Positions 46,332 to 53,771 of a stretch of 64,000 bases of DNA are shown piece after piece. This stretch comes from Clostridia bacterium. Lineage in GTDB: Bacteria > Bacillota > Clostridia > Oscillospirales > UBA644. Each line of letters opens with the position of its first letter. Positions within the stretch are counted from its first letter, which is position 1. A program made the translations under genes and the position numbers. The notes beneath the pieces are model-generated. The model made no database searches. It saw nothing but the letters and a program-made list of their open reading frames with translations, and had not been told where the DNA came from. The stretch is taken from positions 1 through 64,000 of the forward strand of contig JAGAOU010000037.1 in NCBI GenBank assembly GCA_017623595.1. The letters run 5' to 3'.

Positions 46332-47097
46332 AGGTTTTTCGGTATTCACCGGGTGTTTTTCCTGTGATTTGTCGGAACTGGCGGGAAAAGTGGGTCTCGT
46401 TTTCATATCCACAGGCGACGGCGATCTGTCGGGCAGTCAGGTCTGTCAGCATCAGCAAGGATTTTGCCCGTTCGATCCTGGAAGAGATCACATCTGTCAT
46501 GCAGGGTATGTTGAATATTTCCCGATAGATTTTTTGAAAATATGAGGGGGAAAAATTGACTCGTTGAGCCATCATTTTGACGCTCCATGGAAGATCCGGT
46601 TCGTCGTAAATTTCGTTTCGTAAATGATTTATTTTGTCAAGTGTCCGGCTTTCGTAGCGGATCCGAGATGTGGCTTCTGTCAGTTTTATCAGAAAATACC
46701 GCAGAAGGGCATCGATGGCTTCCCGAGAATACGTAGACCTGTTTTTAGTCTCGTAGACGATTTTCTGCTGGACACTCATGAAATCCGAAACATCGGGCAG
46801 AGATATGGGTGTGTTGTAGATCGGATCCAGCCCTGCCAAAAAGGCTTCGTCCGCTTCAGATTCCGTGTTGAAATGAATATAATCGTTGATATAAATCTCT
46901 TCTGCTCCGCGAAAAAATTGGGGCGAATTTTTTTTGTACAGAAAAACGGTGTTTTTTGGTACGGGAATCTCCTTGCCGTCTAAAGTAAAAATGGCAGGGG
47001 TCTTGGTGTACAAGAACAGATAATCCTTCGACCCCTCGGGGCGTCGAATGCGGAAATTCCGATGTCGGAAATTTATGCCGCAATGATTGACGAACAT
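46330..47097 (-). CDS. AraC-family transcriptional regulator
   Basis: 255 residues: N-terminal cupin (FTLDGKEIPVPKNTVFLYKKNSPQFF) and C-terminal double helix-turn-helix (MMAQRVNFSPSYFQKIYREIFNIPCMTDV, then IAVACGYENETHFSRQFRQITGKTPGEYRK). It is divergent from the GH51 gene across a 116-base control region, so that gene is its likely target. Start ATG has a GGAGGTG site on the minus strand. Inducer unknown, plausibly an arabino-oligosaccharide or arabinose-type sugar. Confidence 0.87.
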   Translation of the reverse strand: MFVNHCGINFRHRNFRIRRPEGSKDYLFLYTKTPAIFTLDGKEIPVPKNTVFLYKKNSPQFFRGAEEIYINDYIHFNTESEADEAFLAGLDPIYNTPISLPDVSDFMSVQQKIVYETKNRSTYSREAIDALLRYFLIKLTEATSRIRYESRTLDKINHLRNEIYDEPDLPWSVKMMAQRVNFSPSYFQKIYREIFNIPCMTDVISSRIERAKSLLMLTDLTARQIAVACGYENETHFSRQFRQITGKTPGEYRKT

Positions 47098-47113
47098 AAA
47101 ACACCTCCAAAGT

Positions 47114-47146
47114 ATGATATGTCAAACTTTAAGTATAATATATCAT
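47114..47146 (+). promoter_or_regulatory. inverted repeat between the AraC gene and GH51
   Basis: ATGATAT (47114-47120) and ATATCAT (47140-47146) form a 7-bp perfect inverted repeat directly beside the -35 box of GH51, a fitting place for an AraC-type activator. Confidence 0.4.
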
Positions 47147-47174
47147 AGACAACCTGCAAAATCAAGTGTATAAT
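47146..47174 (+). promoter_or_regulatory. promoter of the GH51 gene
   Basis: TAGACA, 17 bases, TATAAT, 40 bases before the GH51 start. Confidence 0.6.
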
Positions 47175-47213
47175 AAGACAAAAAGTGAAAAATTCAGAAA
47201 GGGTTCAAAAAGT

Positions 47214-48701
47214 ATGAAATGTTATGTCAATCCGCACCGTATTTACGGAACAGTTAACCCCATGGTCTACGGTCATTTTATTGAGCATTTTCACCGTCAG
47301 ATTTACGGTGGGGTTTATGATCCTGCGTCTCCCTTTGCGGATGAAGACGGTCTTCGAACCGATGTTTTGGATGCAATGCGTAATATTAAGGTGCCTGTTC
47401 TTCGCTGGCCGGGAGGTTGTTTTGTTTCTTCCTATCACTGGAAAAAAGCAGTCGGGAAAAATCGCATGCCTTTTTATGATAAGGCTTGGCGGATGGAGGA
47501 TCCCAACACCTTCGGCACAGATGAATACATCAAATTCTGCCGTAAGATCGATTGTGCTCCCTATATCTGCACCAACGCAGGGACGGGAACTGCGGAAGAA
47601 ATGAGCGATTGGGTGGAATACTGTAACCTGAAGGAGCAGGGAGAATATGCAAAGCAGCGCATTGAAAACGGATTTCCCGAACCTCATGCCGTAAAATATT
47701 GGAGCATCGGCAATGAAAACTACGGTGCATGGGAGCTTGGTGCGAAGGATGCCGAGGAATGGAGTCGACTGGTTCTGGAATCTGCCAAGATGATGAAGCA
47801 TGTGGATCCTACTATTGAGCTTTCCGCTGCGGCTTTGACCGATCCCAACTGGAATTTGAAGCTGCTGCAAAAGGCGGGCAATTTTTTGGATTGGATCTCC
47901 ATTCACGTTTATTATGATGCTTTGCAAAATTCCTGGGAATATGCGCCGTCTGATTATGAAACGATGATGGGGCGTACCGGAAAGGTTCGGAATTCCATCG
48001 TAAAGGTTCGTGGCACTTTGATGATGCTCGGCTTGGAGAAGAGAATTAAAATTGCCTATGACGAATGGAATCCGCGGGGTTGGCATCATCCCGGAATTCA
48101 CCAGAATCTGGGTGCAGGTCTGGAAAATGACGAATTCCTGAAAGCCCGCGATAAAAACGATATTAATTCCACCTATACCATGGCGGATGCGGTGTTTACC
48201 GCTTGCTTCCTGAATGAATGTATCCGAAATTGTGATATGGTTAAAATGGCGAATTTTGCGCCCCTGCTCAATACATGCGGCCCGATCTTTACTTATGACG
48301 GTGGCATTGTGAAGCGGAGCACCTATTACGTTTTTGAGTTGATGACCCATCACATGGGAGATATTTCCGTGGATTTTTGGACGGACAAGTGCTCCGAAGA
48401 AACCATGGGTGGTCAGCAGGTTAAAATGGTCGATCTTGCCGCCGCGGTACGTTCCTGCGACGGGGCTTTGACCCTTTCGGCGGTCAACAAGTCCGATGCG
48501 GTCACCCAAGAGATCGAAATTCCCCTTCCCGAGGGATATTCCTCCTCAACGGTTTATACCGTGAACGGTCCGTCCAAGGATTCTTACAACGATATCGGCA
48601 GGGAAGAGGTTCGTATCACCGAGGGGGAAGCAATTCTCTCCGGAGGGACCGTTTCCGTGAAGCTTTCGCCTCATTCCGTCAATCTGATTATTCTTCGCTG
48701 A
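47214..48701 (+). CDS. GH51 alpha-L-arabinofuranosidase
   Basis: 495 residues. A GH-A clan TIM barrel with catalytic acid/base Glu168 in YWSIGNENYG and nucleophile Glu284 in AYDEWNPRG, both hallmark positions of family 51, followed by a C-terminal beta-sandwich (LTLSAVNKSDAVTQEIEIPLPEG). LRWPGGCFVSSYHWKKAVG is the family start of the barrel. It removes arabinofuranosyl residues from arabinoxylan or arabinan oligosaccharides. No signal peptide, so it is cytoplasmic. Start at 47214 rather than the earlier ATG, set by family N-terminus and ribosome site. Confidence 0.93.
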   Translation: MKCYVNPHRIYGTVNPMVYGHFIEHFHRQIYGGVYDPASPFADEDGLRTDVLDAMRNIKVPVLRWPGGCFVSSYHWKKAVGKNRMPFYDKAWRMEDPNTFGTDEYIKFCRKIDCAPYICTNAGTGTAEEMSDWVEYCNLKEQGEYAKQRIENGFPEPHAVKYWSIGNENYGAWELGAKDAEEWSRLVLESAKMMKHVDPTIELSAAALTDPNWNLKLLQKAGNFLDWISIHVYYDALQNSWEYAPSDYETMMGRTGKVRNSIVKVRGTLMMLGLEKRIKIAYDEWNPRGWHHPGIHQNLGAGLENDEFLKARDKNDINSTYTMADAVFTACFLNECIRNCDMVKMANFAPLLNTCGPIFTYDGGIVKRSTYYVFELMTHHMGDISVDFWTDKCSEETMGGQQVKMVDLAAAVRSCDGALTLSAVNKSDAVTQEIEIPLPEGYSSSTVYTVNGPSKDSYNDIGREEVRITEGEAILSGGTVSVKLSPHSVNLIILR

Positions 48702-48714
48702 TTTTTAGAACGTT

Positions 48715-48750
48715 AGACCGGCTGAATTTTTTCGGCCGGTCTTTTGTTTT
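48715..48750 (+). terminator. terminator of the GH51 gene
   Basis: Stem AGACCGGC / GCCGGTCT with a 12-base loop and TTTGTTTT tail. Confidence 0.8.
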
Positions 48751-48755
48751 GGGAC

Positions 48756-48784
48756 TTGATTTTTCCATCGATTTATGGTATAAT
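48756..48784 (+). promoter_or_regulatory. promoter for the HAD-AlaX-ABC-F unit
   Basis: TTGATT, 17 bases, TATAAT, 42 bases before the HAD gene start. Confidence 0.7.
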
Positions 48785-48825
48785 GATTGGCAAGATGTGA
48801 AGTGTATATCGGGAGGATTGATTTA

Positions 48826-49428
48826 ATGATAAAAAGTCTGCTTTTTGATTGTTCCGACACGTTGTTGCACCTTCATTCAAAGGTGGATCTTGCAGTGGAA
48901 TTGGGGGATCATGAGCGTGCGGAGCGGATTCATAATGCGTTTTTCGGCGATGCTCTTTGGAAAAAATATGACAACGGGCTTCTTTCCGATGCGGAAATGA
49001 AGGACGCACTTCTTCCTCGGTTTGCCGAGGCGGATCGGGAAATTGCAGAGATGTATTTTGATACGTTTGCAGATCACTATACGCCGATTGAGGGGATGTA
49101 CGATCTTCTTGCGGAACTGAAGCGGAAGGGCTACAGTCTTTATATTGTGTCGGATTTTCCGCCGCGATTCGCCCGACTTTGGGAAAAATACGAAATTTTT
49201 CGGCTTTTCGACGGACGAGCGGTTTCTTGTGAAGCGCATGGATCGAAACAGGATCTTCGCCTGTTCTCTTATCTGTTGGAGACTTACGGATTGCGCGCCT
49301 CCGAGTGTTTTTTTGTTGATGATCGGGAGGATTTGGTTTCCAATGCGGCGTTATGCGGAATCGCCGGACATGCTTTTGTCGATGCGGCGGATCTGCGGGA
49401 TTGTCTGAGAAGGCAATCGATTCTGTGA
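48826..49428 (+). CDS. HAD-superfamily hydrolase
   Basis: 200 residues. Motif I is LLFDCSDTLL: the first Asp (residue 7) is present and the second is at 10 in the order D-C-S-D, unlike the usual DxDxT spacing. SDFPPR is motif II, SKQD supplies the lysine, and FFVDDREDLV motif IV. The fold is clear, but the altered motif I makes activity uncertain. The ATG follows GGGAGG. It overlaps or nearly touches the alanyl-tRNA editing gene downstream. Confidence 0.7.
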   Translation: MIKSLLFDCSDTLLHLHSKVDLAVELGDHERAERIHNAFFGDALWKKYDNGLLSDAEMKDALLPRFAEADREIAEMYFDTFADHYTPIEGMYDLLAELKRKGYSLYIVSDFPPRFARLWEKYEIFRLFDGRAVSCEAHGSKQDLRLFSYLLETYGLRASECFFVDDREDLVSNAALCGIAGHAFVDAADLRDCLRRQSIL

Positions 49429-49445
49429 GGAAGGGTGGAGCTGTT

Positions 49446-50600
49446 TTGACCGAGAAATTATACGATATCGACGCATATCTGTCGGTGTTTACCGCCAAGG
49501 TTTTGTCGTGTGCTCCCTCTGCGGAGGGCTATGATGTGATTTTGGACCGCACCGCCTTTTTCCCCGAGGGGGGTGGGCAGTACGGAGATACGGGAACCTT
49601 GAATGAGGTTTCGGTGCTGGATACGCAGATTCGCGAAGATGTGATTTATCATCGCACCGATGCCCCCTTGACGGTGGGATCAACGGTGACGGGACGGCTG
49701 AATTTCGAGGAGCGCTTCCGTCGGATGCAGAATCATTCGGGAGAGCATATCGTTTCCGGCATCGTTCATGGAATGCTGGGGTATGAAAATGTGGGCTTCC
49801 ATCTCGGGGATTCGTTTATGACCATGGATTACAGTGGTGTGCTGTCTCCTGCGGATCTTTCGGCTGTGGAAAAGGCTGCCAACCGCGCCGTATGGGATAA
49901 CCGTGAAATCCTTTGCCGTTATCCCGCAAGAGAGGAATTGGCATCCATCAACTATCGGAGCAAAAAGGAACTGATGGGAGATGTGCGCATTGTCACCGTG
50001 GAAGGTATTGATGTCTGTGCCTGTTGTGCGCCCCATGTGAAGCGGACGGGGGAGATCGGCGCCATTGTCATCACCGATGCCATCCGTTGGAAGGGCGGCA
50101 CCCGCCTGACCGTCCGTTGCGGAAGCGATGCGCTGAAGGAATACGAAACCCTCCGTGCCGACGAGCGGGCCTTGTCTGCGTTGTTTTCCGCACCTCGAGG
50201 GGAAAATTCTTCTGCGGCGGAAAAACTGCAGAAGGACATGGCCGATCTTCGCCGTGCCTATTCTGTGGCGCTGAAGGAGAATGGGTTGATGCGCCTGTCG
50301 ATGCTCCCCGACGGAGCGGGAAATCTTGTGTTCCTTCTGCCCGACGCAGACGGAGATGTGATGCGCACCGCCGCAAATGAAGGAATCAAGAAATGCACCG
50401 GTGTTTTTGTCTGTCTTGCGGGAGACGGGGTGCAGGGATATAAATACGTTATTTCGGCCCGAGGAAACCTGCGGGCCAAGGCGAAAGAAATCAATGCTGC
50501 CCTCGGGGGCAGAGGCGGCGGAAGTGAAACCATGATTCAAGGGTCCTTTGCCGCATCGGAAGAAGAAATACGCGATTATTTTAAGGAGTTTACGATATGA
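49446..50600 (+). CDS. alanyl-tRNA editing protein (AlaX-type with DHHA1 domain)
   Basis: 384 residues started at TTG 49446, chosen because it gives the family opening MTEKLYDIDAYL and follows a GGTGGAG site; GTG 49425 is an alternative. The editing domain has metal ligands HSGEH (His97, His101) and the CxxxH pair Cys193/His197 in CACCAPHV. The C-terminal part has a DHHA1-like domain ending GGRGGGSETMIQGSF. It hydrolyses Ser- or Gly-mischarged tRNA(Ala). It overlaps the ABC-F gene by 4 bases. Confidence 0.88.
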   Translation: MTEKLYDIDAYLSVFTAKVLSCAPSAEGYDVILDRTAFFPEGGGQYGDTGTLNEVSVLDTQIREDVIYHRTDAPLTVGSTVTGRLNFEERFRRMQNHSGEHIVSGIVHGMLGYENVGFHLGDSFMTMDYSGVLSPADLSAVEKAANRAVWDNREILCRYPAREELASINYRSKKELMGDVRIVTVEGIDVCACCAPHVKRTGEIGAIVITDAIRWKGGTRLTVRCGSDALKEYETLRADERALSALFSAPRGENSSAAEKLQKDMADLRRAYSVALKENGLMRLSMLPDGAGNLVFLLPDADGDVMRTAANEGIKKCTGVFVCLAGDGVQGYKYVISARGNLRAKAKEINAALGGRGGGSETMIQGSFAASEEEIRDYFKEFTI

Positions 50601-52198
50601 TCAATGTCAACGATTTGAGCTTTAATTTCGGCGGTCAGCTTCTGTTTAAGAATGTGGACCTGCAGTTTACCCCCGGCAATTGTTACGGAGTGATCGGCGC
50701 CAACGGAGCGGGAAAATCCACCTTTTTGCGCATTCTCTGCGGGGAACTGGAGCCCTCCTCCGGGTCGGTTTCCATTGCCCCCGATACCCGCATGTCGGTG
50801 TTGAAGCAGGATCACTTTGCTTACGATGCCTATACCGTTCTGGATACGGTGATTATGGGGAACCCAAAGCTGTATGAGGTGATGAAGGAAAAGGACGCTC
50901 TTTACATGAAGGAGGATTTTTCCGACGAAGATGGGGTCCGTGCTTCGGAATTGGAGGGTATTTTTGCCGAAATGAACGGGTGGGAATCGGAATCCGATGC
51001 GTCCCGTCTCATACAGGGGTTGGGCTTGAGCGAGGATATTCTGTATTCTCAGATGTCCGATCTGAATGAAAATGAAAAAATCAAGGTGCTTTTGGCCCAG
51101 GCTCTCTTCGGCAATCCGGATATTATCCTGCTGGATGAGCCCACCAACGGTTTGGATATTGACGCTGTGATGTGGTTGGAGGATTTTCTCAGCGATTATT
51201 TCGGTACCGTTTTGGTGGTTTCTCATGACCGTCACTTTTTGAATGATGTCTGCACCAATATTGTGGATATCGACTTTACGGGCATCAAAATGTACGTTGG
51301 TAACTATGAATTCTGGTATGAATCTTCTCAGTTGGTTCAACGTCTGATCAAGCAGCAGAACAAGAAAAATGAGGAAAAGATCCGCGAGCTGCAGGAATTT
51401 ATTTCCCGCTTCTCCGCCAACAAATCCAAATCCCGTCAGGCAACCTCCCGCCGCAAGCTGCTGGATAAGCTGACCGTGGAGGAAATTCCCGCTTCCTCCC
51501 GTCGATATCCCTTCATCGGGTTTGAAGCCGATCGGGAAGCGGGGAAGGATATTCTGGAGGTTTCCGGGCTTTCCAAGTCCCTGAATGAAACGCCTTTGTT
51601 TTCCAACCTTTCCTTTACCCTCGGCCGCAACGAAAAGGTTGCGGTTTTGGGTAACGAGCTGGCTGTAACCGCTCTGTTCCGCATTCTGATGGAAGAGGAA
51701 TCTGCCGATGGGGGCGAATTTAAGTGGGGACAATCCATCACCACCTCCTACTTCCCCCATGATAATACCAAGTATTTTGAAGATTGCAACGATAGCATCA
51801 TCGATTGGATGCGTCAGTATTCCAAGGATCAGACCGAAAGCTATCTGCGTGGCTTTTTAGGGCGCATGCTCTTCTCGGGGGATGCGGTTTACAAGCCCGT
51901 CCACGTCCTTTCGGGTGGCGAAAAGGTTCGTTGCATGTTCTCCCGTATGATGATGTTCGGCAGCAATTTCCTTATTCTCGATCAGCCTACCGACCATTTG
52001 GACTTGGAGTCCATCACCGCCGTCAATGACGGGCTGAAGGCCTTCAAGGGAGGGATGCTGTTCACCACCCATGACTACGAAATGATCAACACCGTAGCCG
52101 ACCGTATTCTTGAGATTCGTTCCGACGGTGTGTTGGATTACAAGGGTAATTACGAAGAATTCATTCAATGGAAAAAGGACAAGGGCTTTGTCGAATAA
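50597..52198 (+). CDS. ABC-F family ATP-binding protein (YkpA/YbiT-like)
   Basis: 533 residues with two ABC domains and a helical linker, no membrane segments. Domain 1 has Walker A GANGAGKST (34-42) and Walker B ILLDEPTNGLD, but its signature LSGGQ is LNENEK. Domain 2 keeps signature LSGGEK and Walker B FLILDQPTDHLD, but its Walker A is degenerate (VAVLGNELAVTALFR near residue 350) and lacks the lysine. ABC-F proteins act on the ribosome. The asymmetry suggests one composite active ATP site. It follows the AlaX gene with a 4-base overlap, and a sugar isomerase-like gene follows. Confidence 0.88.
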   Translation: MINVNDLSFNFGGQLLFKNVDLQFTPGNCYGVIGANGAGKSTFLRILCGELEPSSGSVSIAPDTRMSVLKQDHFAYDAYTVLDTVIMGNPKLYEVMKEKDALYMKEDFSDEDGVRASELEGIFAEMNGWESESDASRLIQGLGLSEDILYSQMSDLNENEKIKVLLAQALFGNPDIILLDEPTNGLDIDAVMWLEDFLSDYFGTVLVVSHDRHFLNDVCTNIVDIDFTGIKMYVGNYEFWYESSQLVQRLIKQQNKKNEEKIRELQEFISRFSANKSKSRQATSRRKLLDKLTVEEIPASSRRYPFIGFEADREAGKDILEVSGLSKSLNETPLFSNLSFTLGRNEKVAVLGNELAVTALFRILMEEESADGGEFKWGQSITTSYFPHDNTKYFEDCNDSIIDWMRQYSKDQTESYLRGFLGRMLFSGDAVYKPVHVLSGGEKVRCMFSRMMMFGSNFLILDQPTDHLDLESITAVNDGLKAFKGGMLFTTHDYEMINTVADRILEIRSDGVLDYKGNYEEFIQWKKDKGFVE

Positions 52199-52210
52199 GG
52201 AGATGATGTT

Positions 52211-53038
52211 ATGAAAACCGCAGTCAATCTTTCCTGTGTTGCAGGAGTTTCTTCACTTGACTTGATTCCTTTGGTCAAGCGCGCCGGCTTTGATGGTTGC
52301 TTCAGCGGGGTTTCCGCCGATGTGACCGACGTGATGACCGTGGCCTCCCGTCTTCGGGAGGAGGGACTGATCTATCAGTCGGTGCATGCACCTTTTACCA
52401 AGATGCATCAAATGTGGGAGAGCGGTGAGGACGGAGAGAACGCTTTAGCCGAGCTGATTGCTTGCGCGGAAAATGCCGCCCGTGTCCGGGTTCCTATCAT
52501 GGTGACCCACGTGTTTATCGGCTTTAGAGAAGAGCATCCCAATTCCCTTGGGGTGGAGCGCTTCGGAAAATTGGTCAAGCGTGCCGAGGAACTTGGTATC
52601 AAAATCGCCTTTGAGAACACGGAGGGAGAGTCCTATTTGCAGGCGGTTCGGGACGGTTTGTTTTCCTCGCCTGCTGCCGGATTTTGTATTGATACGGGGC
52701 ATGAAATGTGCTATAATCGCAGTGCTGATATGATCTCCAAATACGGAGCTGAGGGAAAACTGTTCTGCACTCATCTCAACGATAATATGGGCATTACGGG
52801 ACCTGAAATCTTTTGGCTTGACGATGCCCATCTGCTTCCCTTTGACGGTATCGCCGATTGGGATGGCATCGCAAAGCGCATGAAGGCGGTGGGGTATGAC
52901 GGATTCCTGACCTTGGAGTTGACCACCCAAAGCAAGCCCAACCGTACCACCCATGACCGTTATGCATCCCTTTCTCCTTTGGAATTTTTGACCCTTGCTC
53001 ACGATAAGGCTCTGCAATTTGCGGAAAAACTGAGTTAA
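52211..53038 (+). CDS. sugar phosphate isomerase/epimerase-like TIM barrel
   Basis: 275 residues of the xylose isomerase-like family (AP_endonuc_2). Likely metal ligands are the Glu of IAFENTEGE (about residue 137), the Asp/His of FCIDTGHEM (about 160-162), the Asp/His of CTHLNDNM and the Glu of LTLELTTQS. It starts 12 bases after ABC-F with AAGGAGATG, so is co-transcribed. The actual sugar is unknown. The last gene of its transcript, followed by a terminator. Confidence 0.8.
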   Translation: MKTAVNLSCVAGVSSLDLIPLVKRAGFDGCFSGVSADVTDVMTVASRLREEGLIYQSVHAPFTKMHQMWESGEDGENALAELIACAENAARVRVPIMVTHVFIGFREEHPNSLGVERFGKLVKRAEELGIKIAFENTEGESYLQAVRDGLFSSPAAGFCIDTGHEMCYNRSADMISKYGAEGKLFCTHLNDNMGITGPEIFWLDDAHLLPFDGIADWDGIAKRMKAVGYDGFLTLELTTQSKPNRTTHDRYASLSPLEFLTLAHDKALQFAEKLS

Positions 53039-53040
53039 AA

Positions 53041-53077
53041 AAAACGCCTCGGACCTGTGCAGTCCGAGGCGTTTTGT
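53041..53077 (+). terminator. bidirectional terminator
   Basis: Perfect stem AAAACGCCTCGGAC / GTCCGAGGCGTTTT with a 7-base loop, between convergent genes. Confidence 0.92.
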
Positions 53078-53084
53078 GTTCGGG

Positions 53085-53756
53085 TTATGCTTCCGCGAAG
53101 TCGATAATGGGGGAGACGTCGGTAAGGGAGTGGGGATGATGCCCGCATTCGGGCTTGACAAAAGAGGTGATTTCAATGCCTCGCTCTTTGCAGAATTCGA
53201 GCATCCGTCCCGCATTTTGGGGAAAAGGAACAACTTCGTCCGCACCTCCCGCCACCAGAAGGAGAGGAATTTTCAGAGCAAAAAATTCCTCCATGTTGTC
53301 GATAGGGTGCCCCTTAAACCATTCCAGCGTTTCTTCGGTCAGCCCGAATTCTTCATAGAGCAGTTCTCTGTCCCGACTTTTCTTGGGGGGCCAGGTGCGC
53401 ATGTCCAGCACCGGGGCATCCAGATAGACTTTGTCGACAGCTTCCGGATAGGTTATGGCGAAATTGAAGGCATACAAGCCGCCGCGGCTGAAGCCGAAAA
53501 GAATGCAGGTTTCCGAAAGATTGAATTCTTTTATTACATAACGATAGAAATTATGCATCTTTCGTATTGCATCGAAACTGCCGAATTTGTCGCTGACCGA
53601 ATAGTAGACACGGGTATACCCCATATCGCACAGTTTCCGTTCCGCTTCGTCGAAGGCGTGGAGAAATTCCGTTTTCCAGATCCATTTCCCGTTGGGGTTG
53701 TCGGGACGGATGACGGTGGCATTGTGGCCGTTAAATTGAAAATTCAGGGTCTCCAT
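53085..53756 (-). CDS. alpha/beta hydrolase (prolyl-oligopeptidase/esterase-like)
   Basis: 223 residues, cytoplasmic. Nucleophile elbow GFSRGGLYAFN (Ser near residue 91), acid in LLLVAGGADEVVPF (about 180), and His in KPECGHHPHSLTD near 211. The shape recalls carbohydrate esterases encoded next to glycosidases. It starts 15 bases downstream of the GH95 gene on the same strand and is co-transcribed with it, so it may remove acyl groups from the GH95 substrate; that is inference. Confidence 0.72.
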   Translation of the reverse strand: METLNFQFNGHNATVIRPDNPNGKWIWKTEFLHAFDEAERKLCDMGYTRVYYSVSDKFGSFDAIRKMHNFYRYVIKEFNLSETCILFGFSRGGLYAFNFAITYPEAVDKVYLDAPVLDMRTWPPKKSRDRELLYEEFGLTEETLEWFKGHPIDNMEEFFALKIPLLLVAGGADEVVPFPQNAGRMLEFCKERGIEITSFVKPECGHHPHSLTDVSPIIDFAEA

Positions 53757-53771
53757 GACGGCTTTCTCCTT

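Noticed and set aside
47166-47213. Longer start for the GH51 gene
   Set aside because: It would add 16 residues overlapping the -10 box (47169-47174); the family start and ribosome site favour 47214.
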